Assembly (NCBI GenBank): GCA_030684405.1
Contig: JAUXYA010000011.1
Span: 372,001 to 436,000 of the forward strand
Length of the DNA: 64,000 nt
Origin: Burkholderiales bacterium
Lineage (GTDB): Bacteria; Pseudomonadota; Gammaproteobacteria; Burkholderiales; SG8-41
Direction of reading: 5' to 3'
Below are positions 8,786 through 17,893 of the stretch, in pieces. How positions within the stretch are numbered: position 1 is the first letter of the stretch; the number at the start of each line of letters is the position of its first letter. The position numbers and the translations under genes were made by a program. Below the pieces are notes generated by a model. That model worked only from the letters and a program-made list of their open reading frames with translations. It was not told where the DNA came from and searched no databases.

Positions 8786-11194
8786 TCAATGCTTGATCGC
8801 CGCGGGTGCAGTGCTGTCGCCGGCCGGCGGCACCGGCACGCTTTCAGACTCCGACAAGGGTTCAGGCTTGCGTTCCAGCGCCAGTTCGAGCACCCGGTCG
8901 ATCCACTTCACCGGCTGGATGTCGAGCTTGTTCTTGACGTTGTCCGGGATTTCCTTGAGGTCCTTGACGTTCTCCTCGGGAATCAGCACGGTCTTGATGC
9001 CGCCGCGATGGGCTGCCAGCAATTTTTCCTTGAGGCCACCGATCGGCAGCACCTCGCCGCGCAGCGTGATCTCGCCGGTCATCGCCACATCAGCACGCAC
9101 CGGGATGCCTGTCAGCACCGACACCATCGCGGTGCAGATGCCAATGCCGGCACTGGGGCCGTCCTTCGGTGTGGCGCCTTCCGGTAGGTGGATGTGGACG
9201 TCGTTCTTCTGGTAGAAGTCCGGCTGGATGCCGAGACGCTGCGAGCGCGCCCGCACCACCGACATCGCCGCCTGCACCGACTCCTGCATGACCTCGCCGA
9301 GCTTGCCGGTAGTGGTCATCTTGCCCTTGCCAGCCATGGTCGCCGCCTCGATCGACAGCAGCTCGCCGCCAACCTCGGTCCACGCGAGGCCATTGACCTG
9401 GCCAATCTGGTTCTTCTTCTCGGCAATGCCGAAGGAATAACGCCGCACCCCGAGGTACTTCTCGAGGTTGCGCGCAGACACCGTTATCTTGCGATCCTTG
9501 CCGCCACTGACCAGTTCCTTGACCACCTTGCGGCAGATCTTGGAAACCTCGCGTTCGAGGCTGCGCACACCGGCCTCGCGCGTGTAGTAGCGCACGATGT
9601 CGCGCAACGCGCTGTCGGAGACCGTCAGTTCGTCCTTCTTCAGGCCATGGTTCTCCATCGTCTTCGTCAACAGGTGGTTCTCGGCGATATGGATTTTCTC
9701 GTCCTCGGTGTAGCCCGAAAGGCGGATGATCTCCATACGGTCAAGTAGTGCGGGCGGAATGTTCAGCGTGTTGGCTGTCGCCACGAACATCACGTCCGAC
9801 AGATCGTATTCGACCTCGACGTAGTGATCGACAAAGGTGCTGTTCTGCTCCGGGTCAAGCACCTCAAGCAGGGCCGAAGCGGGATCGCCGCGGAAATCCA
9901 TGCCCATCTTGTCCACCTCGTCGAGCAGGAACTGCGGGTTCCTGACGCCGACCTTGGTCATGTTCTGCAGGATCTTGCCGGGCATCGAGCCGATATAGGT
10001 GCGGCGATGGCCGCGAATTTCCGCCTCGTCGCGCACGCCGCCCAGTGACATGCGCACGAACTTGCGGTTGGTCGCGCGCGCGATCGACTGCCCGAGCGAG
10101 GTTTTGCCGACGCCGGGAGCGCCGACCAGGCACAGGATCGGCGCCTTCAGCTTGTCGACGCGCTGCTGCACGGCCAAGTATTCAACGATGCGCTCCTTGA
10201 TCTTCTCCAGGCCATAGTGGTCCTCGTCAAGCACCTTTTCGGCGCTCTTCAGGTCGGCGCTGATCTTGCTCTTCTTGCGCCACGGCAGACCGACCAGCGT
10301 GTCGATGAAATTGCGTACGACAGTGGCCTCGGCCGACATCGGCGACATCAGCTTCAGCTTCTTCAGTTCGGCCTCGGCCTTCTTGCGCGCATCCCTGGGC
10401 ATGCGCGCCGCCTTGATTTTCTTCTCGATCTCGTCGATGTCCGCGCCTTCCTCGGTCTCTCCGAGTTCCTTCTGGATCGCCTTCACCTGCTCGTTCAGGT
10501 AATACTCGCGCTGGCTTTTCTCCATCTGGCGCTTGACGCGGCCGCGGATGCGCTTCTCCACCTGGAGGATGTCGAGCTCGCCCTCGACCACCTTCAGCAG
10601 GTGATCCAGGCGCTGCTTGACGTCGAGCATTTCCAGCACTTCCTGCTTCTGCTCAAGCTTGAGCGGCAGGTGCGCGGCAATGGTGTCGCCAAGGCGGCCG
10701 GCCTCGTCGATTCCCGCCAACGAGGTCAGGATTTCGGGCGGAATCTTCTTGTTCAGTTTCACGTACTGGTCGAACTGCTGGATCATCGTCCGCCGCATCG
10801 CCTCGGTCTCGTGGTCGGTCGCCGGGTCGCTGGCAATCGGCGTGACCTGGACAGTGAAATGCGTCTTGACGTCCTCGATACTGTGGATGCGCGCGCGCTG
10901 GCTGCCTTCGACCAGCACCTTCACGGTGCCATCCGGCAGCTTCAGCATCTGCAGGATATTGGCGATGCTGCCGACGTCATAGAGATCCTCTGGCGCAGGC
11001 TCGTCCTTGGCGGCTGATTTCTGGGCCACCAGCACGATGCTTTTCCCCGCTTCCATCGCGGTTTCCAGCGCCTTGATCGACTTGGGTCGCCCCACAAAAA
11101 GGGGAATGACCATATGGGGAAACACCACAACATCCCGCAAAGGGAGCAGTGGCATCTCCATCTTGCTGATTTCATTGACAGTTTGGTCATTCAT
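8786..11194 (-). CDS. lon: ATP-dependent protease Lon
   Basis: Cytoplasmic AAA+ serine protease that degrades misfolded and some regulatory proteins. Its 802 residues are standard for LonA: N-terminal substrate-recognition region beginning LPLLPLRD-like, coiled-coil middle, AAA+ module with Walker A GAPGVGKT (358-365) and Walker B FLLDEVDK, and C-terminal protease domain with catalytic S681 in DGPSAG and K724 in GGLKEK. I chose ATG 11194 because AGGTG lies 6 bases upstream; the in-frame GTG at 11203 is inside that ribosome site. It follows clpX on the same strand after 159 bp, which hold a heat-shock-like promoter. Identification is certain. Confidence 0.98.
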   Translation of the reverse strand: MNDQTVNEISKMEMPLLPLRDVVVFPHMVIPLFVGRPKSIKALETAMEAGKSIVLVAQKSAAKDEPAPEDLYDVGSIANILQMLKLPDGTVKVLVEGSQRARIHSIEDVKTHFTVQVTPIASDPATDHETEAMRRTMIQQFDQYVKLNKKIPPEILTSLAGIDEAGRLGDTIAAHLPLKLEQKQEVLEMLDVKQRLDHLLKVVEGELDILQVEKRIRGRVKRQMEKSQREYYLNEQVKAIQKELGETEEGADIDEIEKKIKAARMPRDARKKAEAELKKLKLMSPMSAEATVVRNFIDTLVGLPWRKKSKISADLKSAEKVLDEDHYGLEKIKERIVEYLAVQQRVDKLKAPILCLVGAPGVGKTSLGQSIARATNRKFVRMSLGGVRDEAEIRGHRRTYIGSMPGKILQNMTKVGVRNPQFLLDEVDKMGMDFRGDPASALLEVLDPEQNSTFVDHYVEVEYDLSDVMFVATANTLNIPPALLDRMEIIRLSGYTEDEKIHIAENHLLTKTMENHGLKKDELTVSDSALRDIVRYYTREAGVRSLEREVSKICRKVVKELVSGGKDRKITVSARNLEKYLGVRRYSFGIAEKKNQIGQVNGLAWTEVGGELLSIEAATMAGKGKMTTTGKLGEVMQESVQAAMSVVRARSQRLGIQPDFYQKNDVHIHLPEGATPKDGPSAGIGICTAMVSVLTGIPVRADVAMTGEITLRGEVLPIGGLKEKLLAAHRGGIKTVLIPEENVKDLKEIPDNVKNKLDIQPVKWIDRVLELALERKPEPLSESESVPVPPAGDSTAPAAIKH

Positions 11195-11225
11195 TGGCGT
11201 CACCTGAGAGAGAGAACATAAGATC

Positions 11226-11253
11226 AGCTTGGGGCACGGACCGGCAAATCAAG
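11226..11253 (-). promoter_or_regulatory. Candidate sigma-32 (heat-shock) promoter of lon
   Basis: On the minus strand CTTGATT is followed after 12 bases by CCCCAAGCT, resembling the RpoH consensus (CTTGAAA, 11-16 bases, CCCCATnT). It sits 31 bases before the lon ATG. lon is a known sigma-32 gene in E. coli, which supports but does not prove the reading. Confidence 0.5.
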
Positions 11254-11353
11254 CATTGGCGGGAAACTACGACGATGCGGCAGCGTCACCGCCGCCACTC
11301 CGTCCATACCGGGAAAATGAAATGCGCGGGCTGCCTGCACCCGCATCCGGTGG

Positions 11354-12622
11354 TCAGACGCTTGATCCGGCAACTTTGGGCTGGTCCGAGTAGATAAGCA
11401 GCGGTGGTGCGTCGCTGGTAATGGTGCCTTCGTCGACAGCAACCTTGATGACATTTTCCAGCGAAGGCAGGTCAAACATCGTGTTCAGCAACGTGTGTTC
11501 AAGGATCGAACGCAGGCCACGCGCGCCGGTCTTGCGCTCGAGAGCCTTGCGCGCAATTGCGCGCAGCGCCGCCTCGCGCACTTCCAGTTCGACGCCTTCC
11601 ATGCTGAACATTTTCTGAAATTGCTTGAGCAGCGCGTTTTTCGGCTGCGTCAGGATCTCGATCAGCGCCACCTCGTCAAGTTCGGCCAGCGTCGCCACCA
11701 CCGGCAGGCGGCCGACGAATTCCGGAATCAGGCCGAACTTGATCAGGTCCTCGGGCTGAACGTCGCGCAGTACTATCGCGATGTCCTTGCGGTTGTCCTT
11801 GCTGCGTACGTCGGCTCCGAAGCCGATGCCGCTTTTCTCGGAACGCGCGCGGATGATCTTGTCGAGGCCGTCGAAGGCGCCGCCGCAAATGAACAGGATG
11901 TTGGTGGTGTCGACCTGAACGAACTCCTGGTTCGGGTGCTTGCGACCACCCTGTGGCGGCACCGAGGCAATGGTGCCCTCGATCAGCTTCAGCAATGCCT
12001 GCTGCACGCCCTCGCCCGACACATCGCGGGTGATCGAAGGGTTGTCGGACTTACGCGAGATCTTGTCTATTTCGTCGATGTAAACGATCCCGCGCTGCGC
12101 CTTCTCCACGTCATAGTCGCACTTCTGCAGCAGCTTCTGGATGATGTTCTCGACGTCCTCGCCGACATAACCGGCCTCGGTCAGCGTGGTGGCATCAGCC
12201 ATCACGAAGGGCACGTTGAGCAGTCGCGCCAGCGTCTGCGCCAGCAGCGTCTTGCCGGAACCGGTGGGTCCGACCAGCAGGATATTTGACTTGGACAACT
12301 CGACATCGTCGTTCTTGCTGACGTTGCGCAGCCGCTTGTAATGGTTATAGACAGCCACCGAAAGGATGCGCTTGGCCGTGTCCTGGCCGATCACATACTG
12401 GTTCAGGATGTCGCGGATCTCGTGCGGCACCGGCAGGTCGGACTTGGCACCCTTGGTGGTTTCGCCGCCCTGAGTCTCCTCGCGGATGATGTCATTGCAC
12501 AGCTCAATGCACTCGTCGCAGATGAACACCGAAGGCCCTGCGATGAGCTTGCGCACTTCATGCTGGCTCTTGCCGCAGAACGAGCAGTACAGCAGCTTTT
12601 CACCGCCCACTTTTTCCGTCAT
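11354..12622 (-). CDS. clpX: ClpXP protease ATP-binding subunit ClpX
   Basis: AAA+ unfoldase that feeds substrates, including ssrA-tagged proteins, into ClpP. The 422 residues comprise the zinc-binding domain (C13, C16, C35, C38), the AAA+ module with Walker A GPTGSGKT (118-125) and Walker [10 protein letters not shown], the pore-loop region and the IGF-type ClpP-docking segment region. It follows clpP by 89 bp, and that gap holds a terminator-like hairpin, so clpX may be made at a lower level than clpP. Length and all motifs are standard. Confidence 0.98.
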   Translation of the reverse strand: MTEKVGGEKLLYCSFCGKSQHEVRKLIAGPSVFICDECIELCNDIIREETQGGETTKGAKSDLPVPHEIRDILNQYVIGQDTAKRILSVAVYNHYKRLRNVSKNDDVELSKSNILLVGPTGSGKTLLAQTLARLLNVPFVMADATTLTEAGYVGEDVENIIQKLLQKCDYDVEKAQRGIVYIDEIDKISRKSDNPSITRDVSGEGVQQALLKLIEGTIASVPPQGGRKHPNQEFVQVDTTNILFICGGAFDGLDKIIRARSEKSGIGFGADVRSKDNRKDIAIVLRDVQPEDLIKFGLIPEFVGRLPVVATLAELDEVALIEILTQPKNALLKQFQKMFSMEGVELEVREAALRAIARKALERKTGARGLRSILEHTLLNTMFDLPSLENVIKVAVDEGTITSDAPPLLIYSDQPKVAGSSV

Positions 12623-12669
12623 TACCGCAACCCTTTGTTCATTGTTTTACTTCGACCGCCTGCTGCGGT

Positions 12670-12699
12670 AAAAATTCTGCAGCAATGCCCCTGCTGCAG
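12670..12699 (-). terminator. Terminator or attenuator between clpP and clpX
   Basis: On the minus strand, 13 bases after the clpP stop, an 8-bp stem (CTGCAGCA/TGCTGCAG, 7-base loop) is followed by AATTTTT. It resembles a modest intrinsic terminator and would partly uncouple clpX from tig-clpP transcription. Confidence 0.55.
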
Positions 12700-12711
12700 T
12701 CGTGGCTGTCG

Positions 12712-13350
12712 TTACGCCGCATCCGTCCGGCTGACCAGCACCTTGTCTACCAGACCGTAGTTTACCGCCTGTTCGCCGGAAAGGAAGTTGTCGCGATCGG
12801 TATCCTTTTCGATGGTGGCGGCGTCCTGCCCGGTGTGCTTGGCCAGGATGGCGTTGAGCTTGGCTTTCAGGAAAAGGATCTCCTTGGCGTGGATCTCGAT
12901 GTCAGAGGCCTGCCCCTGGAAACCGCCCATCGGCTGATGGATCATCACGCGCGAATTGGGCAGACAGAAACGCTTGCCCTTGGCACCGGCCGTCAGCAGC
13001 AACGCGCCCATGCTCGCGGCCTGTCCCACGCACAGCGTGGACACGTCCGGCTTGATGAACTGCATGGTGTCGTAGATCGCCATGCCGGCCGTTACCGATC
13101 CACCCGGTGAATTGATGTAGAAGGAGATGTCCTTGTCGGGATTATCCGATTCCAGGAACAGCAGTTGCGCGACGATCAGGTTCGCCGTCACCTCGTTGAC
13201 CGGGCCGACCAGGAACACCACCCGCTCCTTCAACAGCCGGGAGTAGATGTCGTAGGCGCGCTCACCACGGCCGCTCTGTTCGATCACCATTGGAATCATG
13301 CCGAGGCCTTGCGGCTCCATCATCGCCTGCGGCTCGAAATTGCGCTTCAT
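12712..13350 (-). CDS. clpP: ATP-dependent Clp protease proteolytic subunit ClpP
   Basis: Serine peptidase forming the double-heptamer chamber that works with ClpX. The 212 residues include a short N-terminal propeptide, catalytic S113 (in [10 protein letters not shown]), H138 (in MIHQPMGG) and an Asp about 49 residues later in the DTDRDNF stretch, matching the S97/H122/D171 spacing of mature E. coli ClpP. The ATG overlaps the trigger-factor stop (ATGA), so translation is coupled to tig. A hairpin with a T run follows the stop. Identification is certain. Confidence 0.98.
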   Translation of the reverse strand: MKRNFEPQAMMEPQGLGMIPMVIEQSGRGERAYDIYSRLLKERVVFLVGPVNEVTANLIVAQLLFLESDNPDKDISFYINSPGGSVTAGMAIYDTMQFIKPDVSTLCVGQAASMGALLLTAGAKGKRFCLPNSRVMIHQPMGGFQGQASDIEIHAKEILFLKAKLNAILAKHTGQDAATIEKDTDRDNFLSGEQAVNYGLVDKVLVSRTDAA

Positions 13351-14657
13351 TGGGCATTCCCCATCAAGTCGTCGAATGTCACGGCCTTGTCCTCGACCTT
13401 TGCCGTCGCCAGCGCCCAGGTCACGACATTTTCCTCAAGCACCACGGACTCGATGTCACGCAGGCGGTCTGCAGACTGGTAAAACCACTTCACCACCTCC
13501 TGCGGATGCTCGTAGCTCTGCGCCTGCTCTTCCACCGCGGCGCGCACCTGCTCCGGCTTGGCCAGCAGGTTCTGCACGCGCACGACCTCGGAGAGGATCA
13601 ACCCAAGGCTGACCCGGCGCTGCGCCTGCTTCTCGAACAATTCCGCCGGCAGCGGCATATCGTCGCGCACCGGTATGCCGCGCGATGCCAGATCCTGCTT
13701 CGCCATGTCGCGCAAGCGGTCGATTTCCATATCGATCAGCGACTTCGGCACCTCTATGCTGGTGGCGGCCAGCAGCGCGTCCATCACTTGCTCCTTGACC
13801 CGCGCCTTCAGCCGCGCCTTGACCTCGCGCTCCAGATTGCCGCGGATCTCCGCGCGCATTTTCGCGAGGTCGCCATCCTCCACACCCAGCGTCTTCGCGA
13901 ACTCGGCGTCGATCACCGGCAGCTTCGGCGCCGCCACTTCAATGACCTTAACCTCAAACACCGCGGTCTTGCCGGCAACTTCCTTGCCGGCGTAATCGTC
14001 CGGGAACTTCAGATCAAAGCTCTTGCTCTCACCCGCTCTCATTCCCGGCAGGTTCTGCTCGAACTCCGGCAGGAAACGGCCTTCGCCCAGCACCGCCGGC
14101 TGGCCCTCAGCCTTGCCGCCGGCAAACTCCGTGCCGTCGATCCGGCCGACGTAATCCATCGTTACCCGGTCGCCCTTCTCCGCTGCGCGCTCGACCTTCT
14201 CATGGACTGCGCGCTGCTTGCGCATGATCTCCAGCGTCTTGTCGACGTCAGCTTCCGTCACTTCAAGCACCGGACGCGACACCGTGGACTTTGCCATGTC
14301 ACCCACCACAACTTCAGGATAGACCTCGAAAGTCGCGCTGTACTGAAACTCCTCTGCGCCGTCCACAGGCGGCACCGCATCGAACTTCGGGTAACCGGCG
14401 ACGCGCAGCTTCTGCTCGTTTACGGCATCGCCGAAGGTTTTCTGCAGCGTGTCGCCCAGCACTTCCTGGCGCACCTGCGGGCCGTATTGCTGGGCAACCA
14501 CCTTCAGCGGCACCTTGCCTGGCCGGAATCCGGACACCTTGACGGTCCGTGCCAGCCGCTTGAGGCGGTTTTCAACCTCGCCATTGATTTCCGCCATGGG
14601 CACCGCAATGCTCAGCTTGCGTTCCAGGCTGCCCAGCGTTTCCAGATTCGCTTGCAT
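13347..14657 (-). CDS. tig: Trigger factor, ribosome-associated chaperone
   Basis: Binds ribosomal protein L23 at the exit tunnel and shields nascent chains; also a prolyl isomerase. The 436 residues match the family. The ribosome-binding signature GFRPGKVP is at 43-50, the FKBP-type domain lies at about 160-245 ([14 protein letters not shown] through FEVKV), and a long helical C-terminal chaperone domain follows. GAGGG about 9 bases before the ATG is the ribosome site. It heads the tig-clpP-clpX-lon block and starts 41 bp after tRNA-Leu, which lies upstream on the same strand. Confidence 0.97.
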   Translation of the reverse strand: MQANLETLGSLERKLSIAVPMAEINGEVENRLKRLARTVKVSGFRPGKVPLKVVAQQYGPQVRQEVLGDTLQKTFGDAVNEQKLRVAGYPKFDAVPPVDGAEEFQYSATFEVYPEVVVGDMAKSTVSRPVLEVTEADVDKTLEIMRKQRAVHEKVERAAEKGDRVTMDYVGRIDGTEFAGGKAEGQPAVLGEGRFLPEFEQNLPGMRAGESKSFDLKFPDDYAGKEVAGKTAVFEVKVIEVAAPKLPVIDAEFAKTLGVEDGDLAKMRAEIRGNLEREVKARLKARVKEQVMDALLAATSIEVPKSLIDMEIDRLRDMAKQDLASRGIPVRDDMPLPAELFEKQAQRRVSLGLILSEVVRVQNLLAKPEQVRAAVEEQAQSYEHPQEVVKWFYQSADRLRDIESVVLEENVVTWALATAKVEDKAVTFDDLMGNAQ

Positions 14658-14698
14658 CTAATCATTCCCTCTTGAGTTTCCGTGGTGTCAGTGCGGTC

Positions 14699-14783
<85 letters not shown>

Positions 14784-14924
14784 GCTGCAACATGCATCCG
14801 GCCTGCCGGAGCCTGTGCCGCCTGTCTGACGCGTCTTGCAACCTCTTGATTGTAATATACTCGCGGCTTCGGCGACATGGCCCCGGAGCAGTGTTTTCCG
14901 CGGGAAATCCGCGCCAAGTCCTTG

Positions 14925-15755
14925 ATGGAAATCTCTTTTCCGGATCCCGTGGCCGTCGATCACTACGAAAACTTTCCCGTCGCCTCGATTCTGCTGCCGC
15001 GACGCCTGCGACGCCCCGTAGCCCTCATTTACCGCTTCGCCCGCGAATCCGACGACTTTGCCGACGAGGGCGATGCGACGGACGAGGTGCGCCTGGAGCA
15101 GCTTGCCGGATTCAGCCGCGAACTGCAGCGCATCGAACGCGGCAAAACACCGCTTATTCCCTGGTTTTCCGAACTCGCTGCCGTGATCCACGAGCATGGC
15201 CTGCCCCTGTCCGCCTTCCACGACCTGCTGTCGGCCTTCGCTCAGGACGTCACGGTCAAGCGTTACGCCAATTACGCCGAGGTGCTCGACTACTGCCGCC
15301 GCTCCGCCGACCCTGTGGGCCACCTGCTGCTGGTGCTCTACGGCGCCGCGACACCGAAGAACCTCGAATACTCCAGTGCCATCTGCTCCAGCCTGCAGCT
15401 GATCAACTTCTGGCAGGACGTGGCGATCGACTGGAAAAAGGACCGCGTCTATTTCCCGCAGGACGAAATGCAGCAGTACCACATCAGCGAAACGCAGATC
15501 GCGGCCGGCGACGGCAGCGGCCGCTGGACGGAGTTCATGGCCTTCCAGACCGGACGCACCCGCGCCCTGCTCGACTCCGGCCGGCCGCTGGGCCGCATCC
15601 TCAAGGGACGCATCGGCCTCGAGATGCGCATGATCATCGCCGGCGGCGCCCGCATCCTCGACCGTATAGACGCCGTCAACGGTGACGTGTTCCGCCAGCG
15701 GCCGGTGCTGACCAAAACCGACTGGGCGCTGATGTTGGCGCGGTCGGTGGTTTGA
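14925..15755 (+). CDS. hpnC: Squalene-synthase-family protein HpnC (hopanoid precursor synthesis)
   Basis: By family, HpnC converts presqualene diphosphate to hydroxysqualene in the HpnC/D/E route to squalene for hopanoids. It is a 276-residue all-helical prenyl-synthase protein with the two Asp-rich motifs: ESDDFADEGD (about 41-50) and the later WQDVAIDWKKDR. Start ATG 14925 is chosen because the family begins close to this point (PVAVDHYENFPVAS); an in-frame ATG at 14877 would add 16 residues unlike the family. Neither start has a strong Shine-Dalgarno site. hpnD follows after 160 bp, while hpnE lies 22 kb away at 39179. Confidence 0.92.
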   Translation: MEISFPDPVAVDHYENFPVASILLPRRLRRPVALIYRFARESDDFADEGDATDEVRLEQLAGFSRELQRIERGKTPLIPWFSELAAVIHEHGLPLSAFHDLLSAFAQDVTVKRYANYAEVLDYCRRSADPVGHLLLVLYGAATPKNLEYSSAICSSLQLINFWQDVAIDWKKDRVYFPQDEMQQYHISETQIAAGDGSGRWTEFMAFQTGRTRALLDSGRPLGRILKGRIGLEMRMIIAGGARILDRIDAVNGDVFRQRPVLTKTDWALMLARSVV

Positions 15756-15756
15756 T

Positions 15757-15880
15757 GATGGCCACGTCCGCCCCCTCACTCCCGACCTTTCTCCAGCAGG
15801 GAGATGTCGGTGCTTTTGATAAAGCCACGGTCCATCCCCTCACTCCCGACCTCTCTCCCAGAGGGAGAGAGGAGATATTG
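15757..15880 (+). repeat. Two degenerate direct repeats between hpnC and hpnD
   Basis: A unit of roughly 60 bases (gCCACG, then CCCCTCACTCCCGACCT, then a CTCC...GGGAG inverted core, then GAGAT) occurs twice, at about 15759-15821 and 15822-15880. Each copy contains a short pyrimidine/purine hairpin. It resembles dispersed intergenic repeats (compare 39049) and codes for nothing evident. Confidence 0.6.
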
Positions 15881-15882
15881 GT

Positions 15883-15908
15883 GTTCAGCGGCGTGATCGC
15901 CGCTGAAC
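15883..15908 (+). promoter_or_regulatory. Perfect hairpin next to the hpnD start
   Basis: GTTCAGCGGCG and CGCCGCTGAAC form a perfect 11-bp stem with loop TGAT, ending 7 bases before the hpnD GTG. No Shine-Dalgarno sequence lies between hairpin and start and no T run follows, so it is not a normal terminator. It could limit hpnD translation or protect an mRNA end. Confidence 0.5.
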
Positions 15909-15915
15909 AATAATC

Positions 15916-16770
15916 GTGACCGACTCAGCCCATCAGTATTGCCAGGACAAGGCCGCCGCCAGCGGTTCGAGTTTCTATTACAGCTTCATGTTCCTGCCGC
16001 CGGAGCGGCGCCGGGCAATCACCGCGCTCTACGCCTACTGCCGCGAGGTCGACGACGTGGTCGACGAATGCACCGATCCCGGCGTCGCACGGACCAAGCT
16101 TGCCTGGTGGCGCGAAGAACTGCGCCGCCTCTATGCCGGCGAGCCACAGCATCCGGTGACGCGCGCGCTGGCGGAGGCAGTAGGCGCCTATGGCATTACT
16201 GAGGAGCAACTCGCCACCGTCATCGACGGCATGGCGATGGATCTGGAATACAACCGTTACCCCGATTTTGACACCCTGAAGCTGTATTGCCACCGCGTCG
16301 CCGGCATCGTCGGTCAGATGTCGGCGCAGATTTTCGGTTTCAGCGATCCGCGCACCCTGGAATACGCGGAGCAACTCGGGCTCGCCTTCCAGCTGACCAA
16401 CATTATCCGCGACGTCGGCGAGGACGCGCGCCGCAACCGCGTTTATCTGCCGCTGGACGAACTCGCTGCAGCTGGAATCGAAGCCTCGCAGATTGTCCAC
16501 GGCGGCACGCAGTTGCAGACGCAGGACGGCTTTCGCCAATTGATGGGAGAACAGGTCGAACGCGCGCTGGAAACCTACGACCGCGCCTTCGTGCTGCTGC
16601 CCGCGGAGGACCGCAAGCCGCAACTGCCGGGCATCATCATGGCGGCGATCTACCGCACACTGCTGGAGGAAATCCGCGATGACGGCTGTCGTGTGCTGAC
16701 CCACCGCACTTCGCTGACGCCGCTGCGCAAGCTGTGGATTGCGTGGAAGACATGGGCGAAAAGGCAATGA
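15916..16770 (+). CDS. hpnD: Presqualene diphosphate synthase HpnD
   Basis: Condenses two farnesyl diphosphates to presqualene diphosphate, the first step of the HpnD-HpnC-HpnE route. The 284 residues show the HpnD N-terminus (QYCQDKAA, GSSFYYSF, FLPPERRRAITALYAYCREVDD), Asp motif 1 DDVVDE (46-51) and motif 2 RDVGEDARRNR in the second half. Start GTG 15916 is the only reasonable start that keeps this N-terminus; it has no clear ribosome site and is preceded by a strong hairpin. The stop codon lies inside the first unit of a heptamer repeat array. hpnC is directly upstream. Confidence 0.94.
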   Translation: MTDSAHQYCQDKAAASGSSFYYSFMFLPPERRRAITALYAYCREVDDVVDECTDPGVARTKLAWWREELRRLYAGEPQHPVTRALAEAVGAYGITEEQLATVIDGMAMDLEYNRYPDFDTLKLYCHRVAGIVGQMSAQIFGFSDPRTLEYAEQLGLAFQLTNIIRDVGEDARRNRVYLPLDELAAAGIEASQIVHGGTQLQTQDGFRQLMGEQVERALETYDRAFVLLPAEDRKPQLPGIIMAAIYRTLLEEIRDDGCRVLTHRTSLTPLRKLWIAWKTWAKRQ

Positions 16771-16850
16771 TGAGTTATGAATGATGAATGATGAGCGCCC
16801 CCGGGGTTGCTTGCGTTCATCACTCATCGCTCCTCGCGCATCGCTTGATT
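16767..16850. repeat. Inverted heptamer repeat array after hpnD
   Basis: Left arm: four 7-bp units (ATGATGA, GTTATGA, ATGATGA, ATGATGA) at 16767-16794. Right arm, inverted: TTCATCA, CTCATCG, CTCCTCG, CGCATCG at 16816-16843. The inner ends TGATGAGCGC and GCGTTCATCA can pair with one mismatch. The array overlaps the hpnD stop codon. Confidence 0.75.
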
Positions 16851-16875
16851 CACAACCAAAATGGGTAACTACAGA

Positions 16876-17631
16876 ATGAATCTCGAACTCACCGGAAAAA
16901 CCGCCCTGGTGACCGGCACTTCCCAGGGCATCGGCCGTTGCATTGCGAAAATGCTCGCTGCGGAAGGCGTCAAGGTCTGCATCGCCGCGCGCCGCCACCA
17001 TCTGCTGGAAGAACTCGCAGAGGAAATTGCCACCGCCGGCGGAGCGACGCCGGCCATCGTCGAAATCGACATCATGCAGGACGGCGCGCCGCAAAAGCTG
17101 GCCGACGCCGCGCGCGCGGCGCTCGGACAGATCGACATCCTCGTCAACAGCGCCGGCGGCAGCCGCCCGGCAATCCCCGTCGATGCGCCGGAAGAGGAAT
17201 GGGAAAGCGTGATGACGCTCAACTTCGTGCGCGTACGCCAGCTCACCCACGCCGTGCTGCCGGACATGATCCGCAACAAATGGGGCCGCGTGATCAACCT
17301 TTCCGGCAAATCCGAGCCCGACTCACTGCTCGCCGCAACCCCGGCGAAAGCTGCGATCCACGGTTGGTCCAAGGGACTGTCGCGCAAAGTCGGCGAACAC
17401 GGCATCACCGTCAACTGTCTCGCGCCCGGCCGCATCATGAGCGAACAGATCCGCCGCAAGTATTCGCCCGAGTTCCGCGCCCACGAAGAAAAACACGAGA
17501 TCCCGCTGGGCCGCTACGGCGAACCTGAGGAAATCGCCGCGATGGCCGTGTTCCTCGCCTCGGCCCGCGGCAGTTACATCACGGGCACGGTGATCCCCGT
17601 CGATGGCGGCATGCGACGTTTCGCCTTCTGA
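16876..17631 (+). CDS. SDR-fold oxidoreductase lacking the catalytic Tyr
   Basis: A 251-residue short-chain dehydrogenase/reductase-like protein. The Rossmann motif TGTSQGIG (13-20), NSAG (91-94), the structural Asn 116, S143 and K158 are present. At the position of the catalytic Tyr in Y-x3-K the sequence reads ATPAK, putting Ala 154 where Tyr should be. From memory, a clade of FabG-like betaproteobacterial SDRs has KSEP and an AxxxK site, so this is probably family-wide rather than a mutation. ATG 16876 gives the normal SDR N-terminus; ATG 16861 would add five residues. It may use another general acid or act without reduction. Substrate unknown. Confidence 0.85.
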   Translation: MNLELTGKTALVTGTSQGIGRCIAKMLAAEGVKVCIAARRHHLLEELAEEIATAGGATPAIVEIDIMQDGAPQKLADAARAALGQIDILVNSAGGSRPAIPVDAPEEEWESVMTLNFVRVRQLTHAVLPDMIRNKWGRVINLSGKSEPDSLLAATPAKAAIHGWSKGLSRKVGEHGITVNCLAPGRIMSEQIRRKYSPEFRAHEEKHEIPLGRYGEPEEIAAMAVFLASARGSYITGTVIPVDGGMRRFAF

Positions 17632-17655
17632 TGGACATTGGTAAAATATCAATAT

Positions 17656-17668
17656 AATCAATTACTTA
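17656..17668 (+). promoter_or_regulatory. IHF-consensus site in AT-rich motif (copy 1)
   Basis: AATCAATTACTTA matches the IHF consensus WATCAANNNNTTR exactly. It is part of a longer AT-rich motif (ATATCAAT..AATCAAT.ACTTATA) that recurs at 30889 and, in diverged form on the other strand, at 55930. It lies 25 bases after the SDR stop and 226 before kef. Confidence 0.4.
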
Positions 17669-17750
17669 TAGTAATACTCGAGGCGGATAGCCGCGACAGT
17701 CCGTGATGTGATTCCATGACACTGCAGGCCCGTGCCCGCCCAAGGCCGAG

Positions 17751-17776
17751 ATTCGCGCTGACGCGCGAATTTTTTT
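17751..17776 (+). terminator. Intrinsic terminator downstream of the SDR gene
   Basis: A perfect 8-bp stem ATTCGCGC/GCGCGAAT with loop TGAC is followed by six more T. It lies 120 bases after the SDR stop, so it ends either a long 3' region or a separate short transcript starting near the AT-rich motif at 17656-17672. The rest of the 262-bp gap shows no gene. Confidence 0.75.
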
Positions 17777-17893
17777 GAACTCGCAGCGAAACACGACGCT
17801 CTACATTTCGGGAGGCCGTCGGATTGCGAGTCCGTACACGGACATTGTTCACGGCAATGTGTTATCTAAGAACAAAAAAGGGGGCACCGCGTC

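Noticed and set aside
15925-17250. A 441-codon minus-strand frame spanning hpnD, the heptamer array and the SDR
   Set aside because: It crosses a repeat array and is antisense to two well-supported genes.
17751-17776. The hairpin before kef as a potassium or c-di-AMP riboswitch expression platform
   Set aside because: No conserved aptamer sequence was recognised in the 120 bases upstream; a plain terminator explains it.
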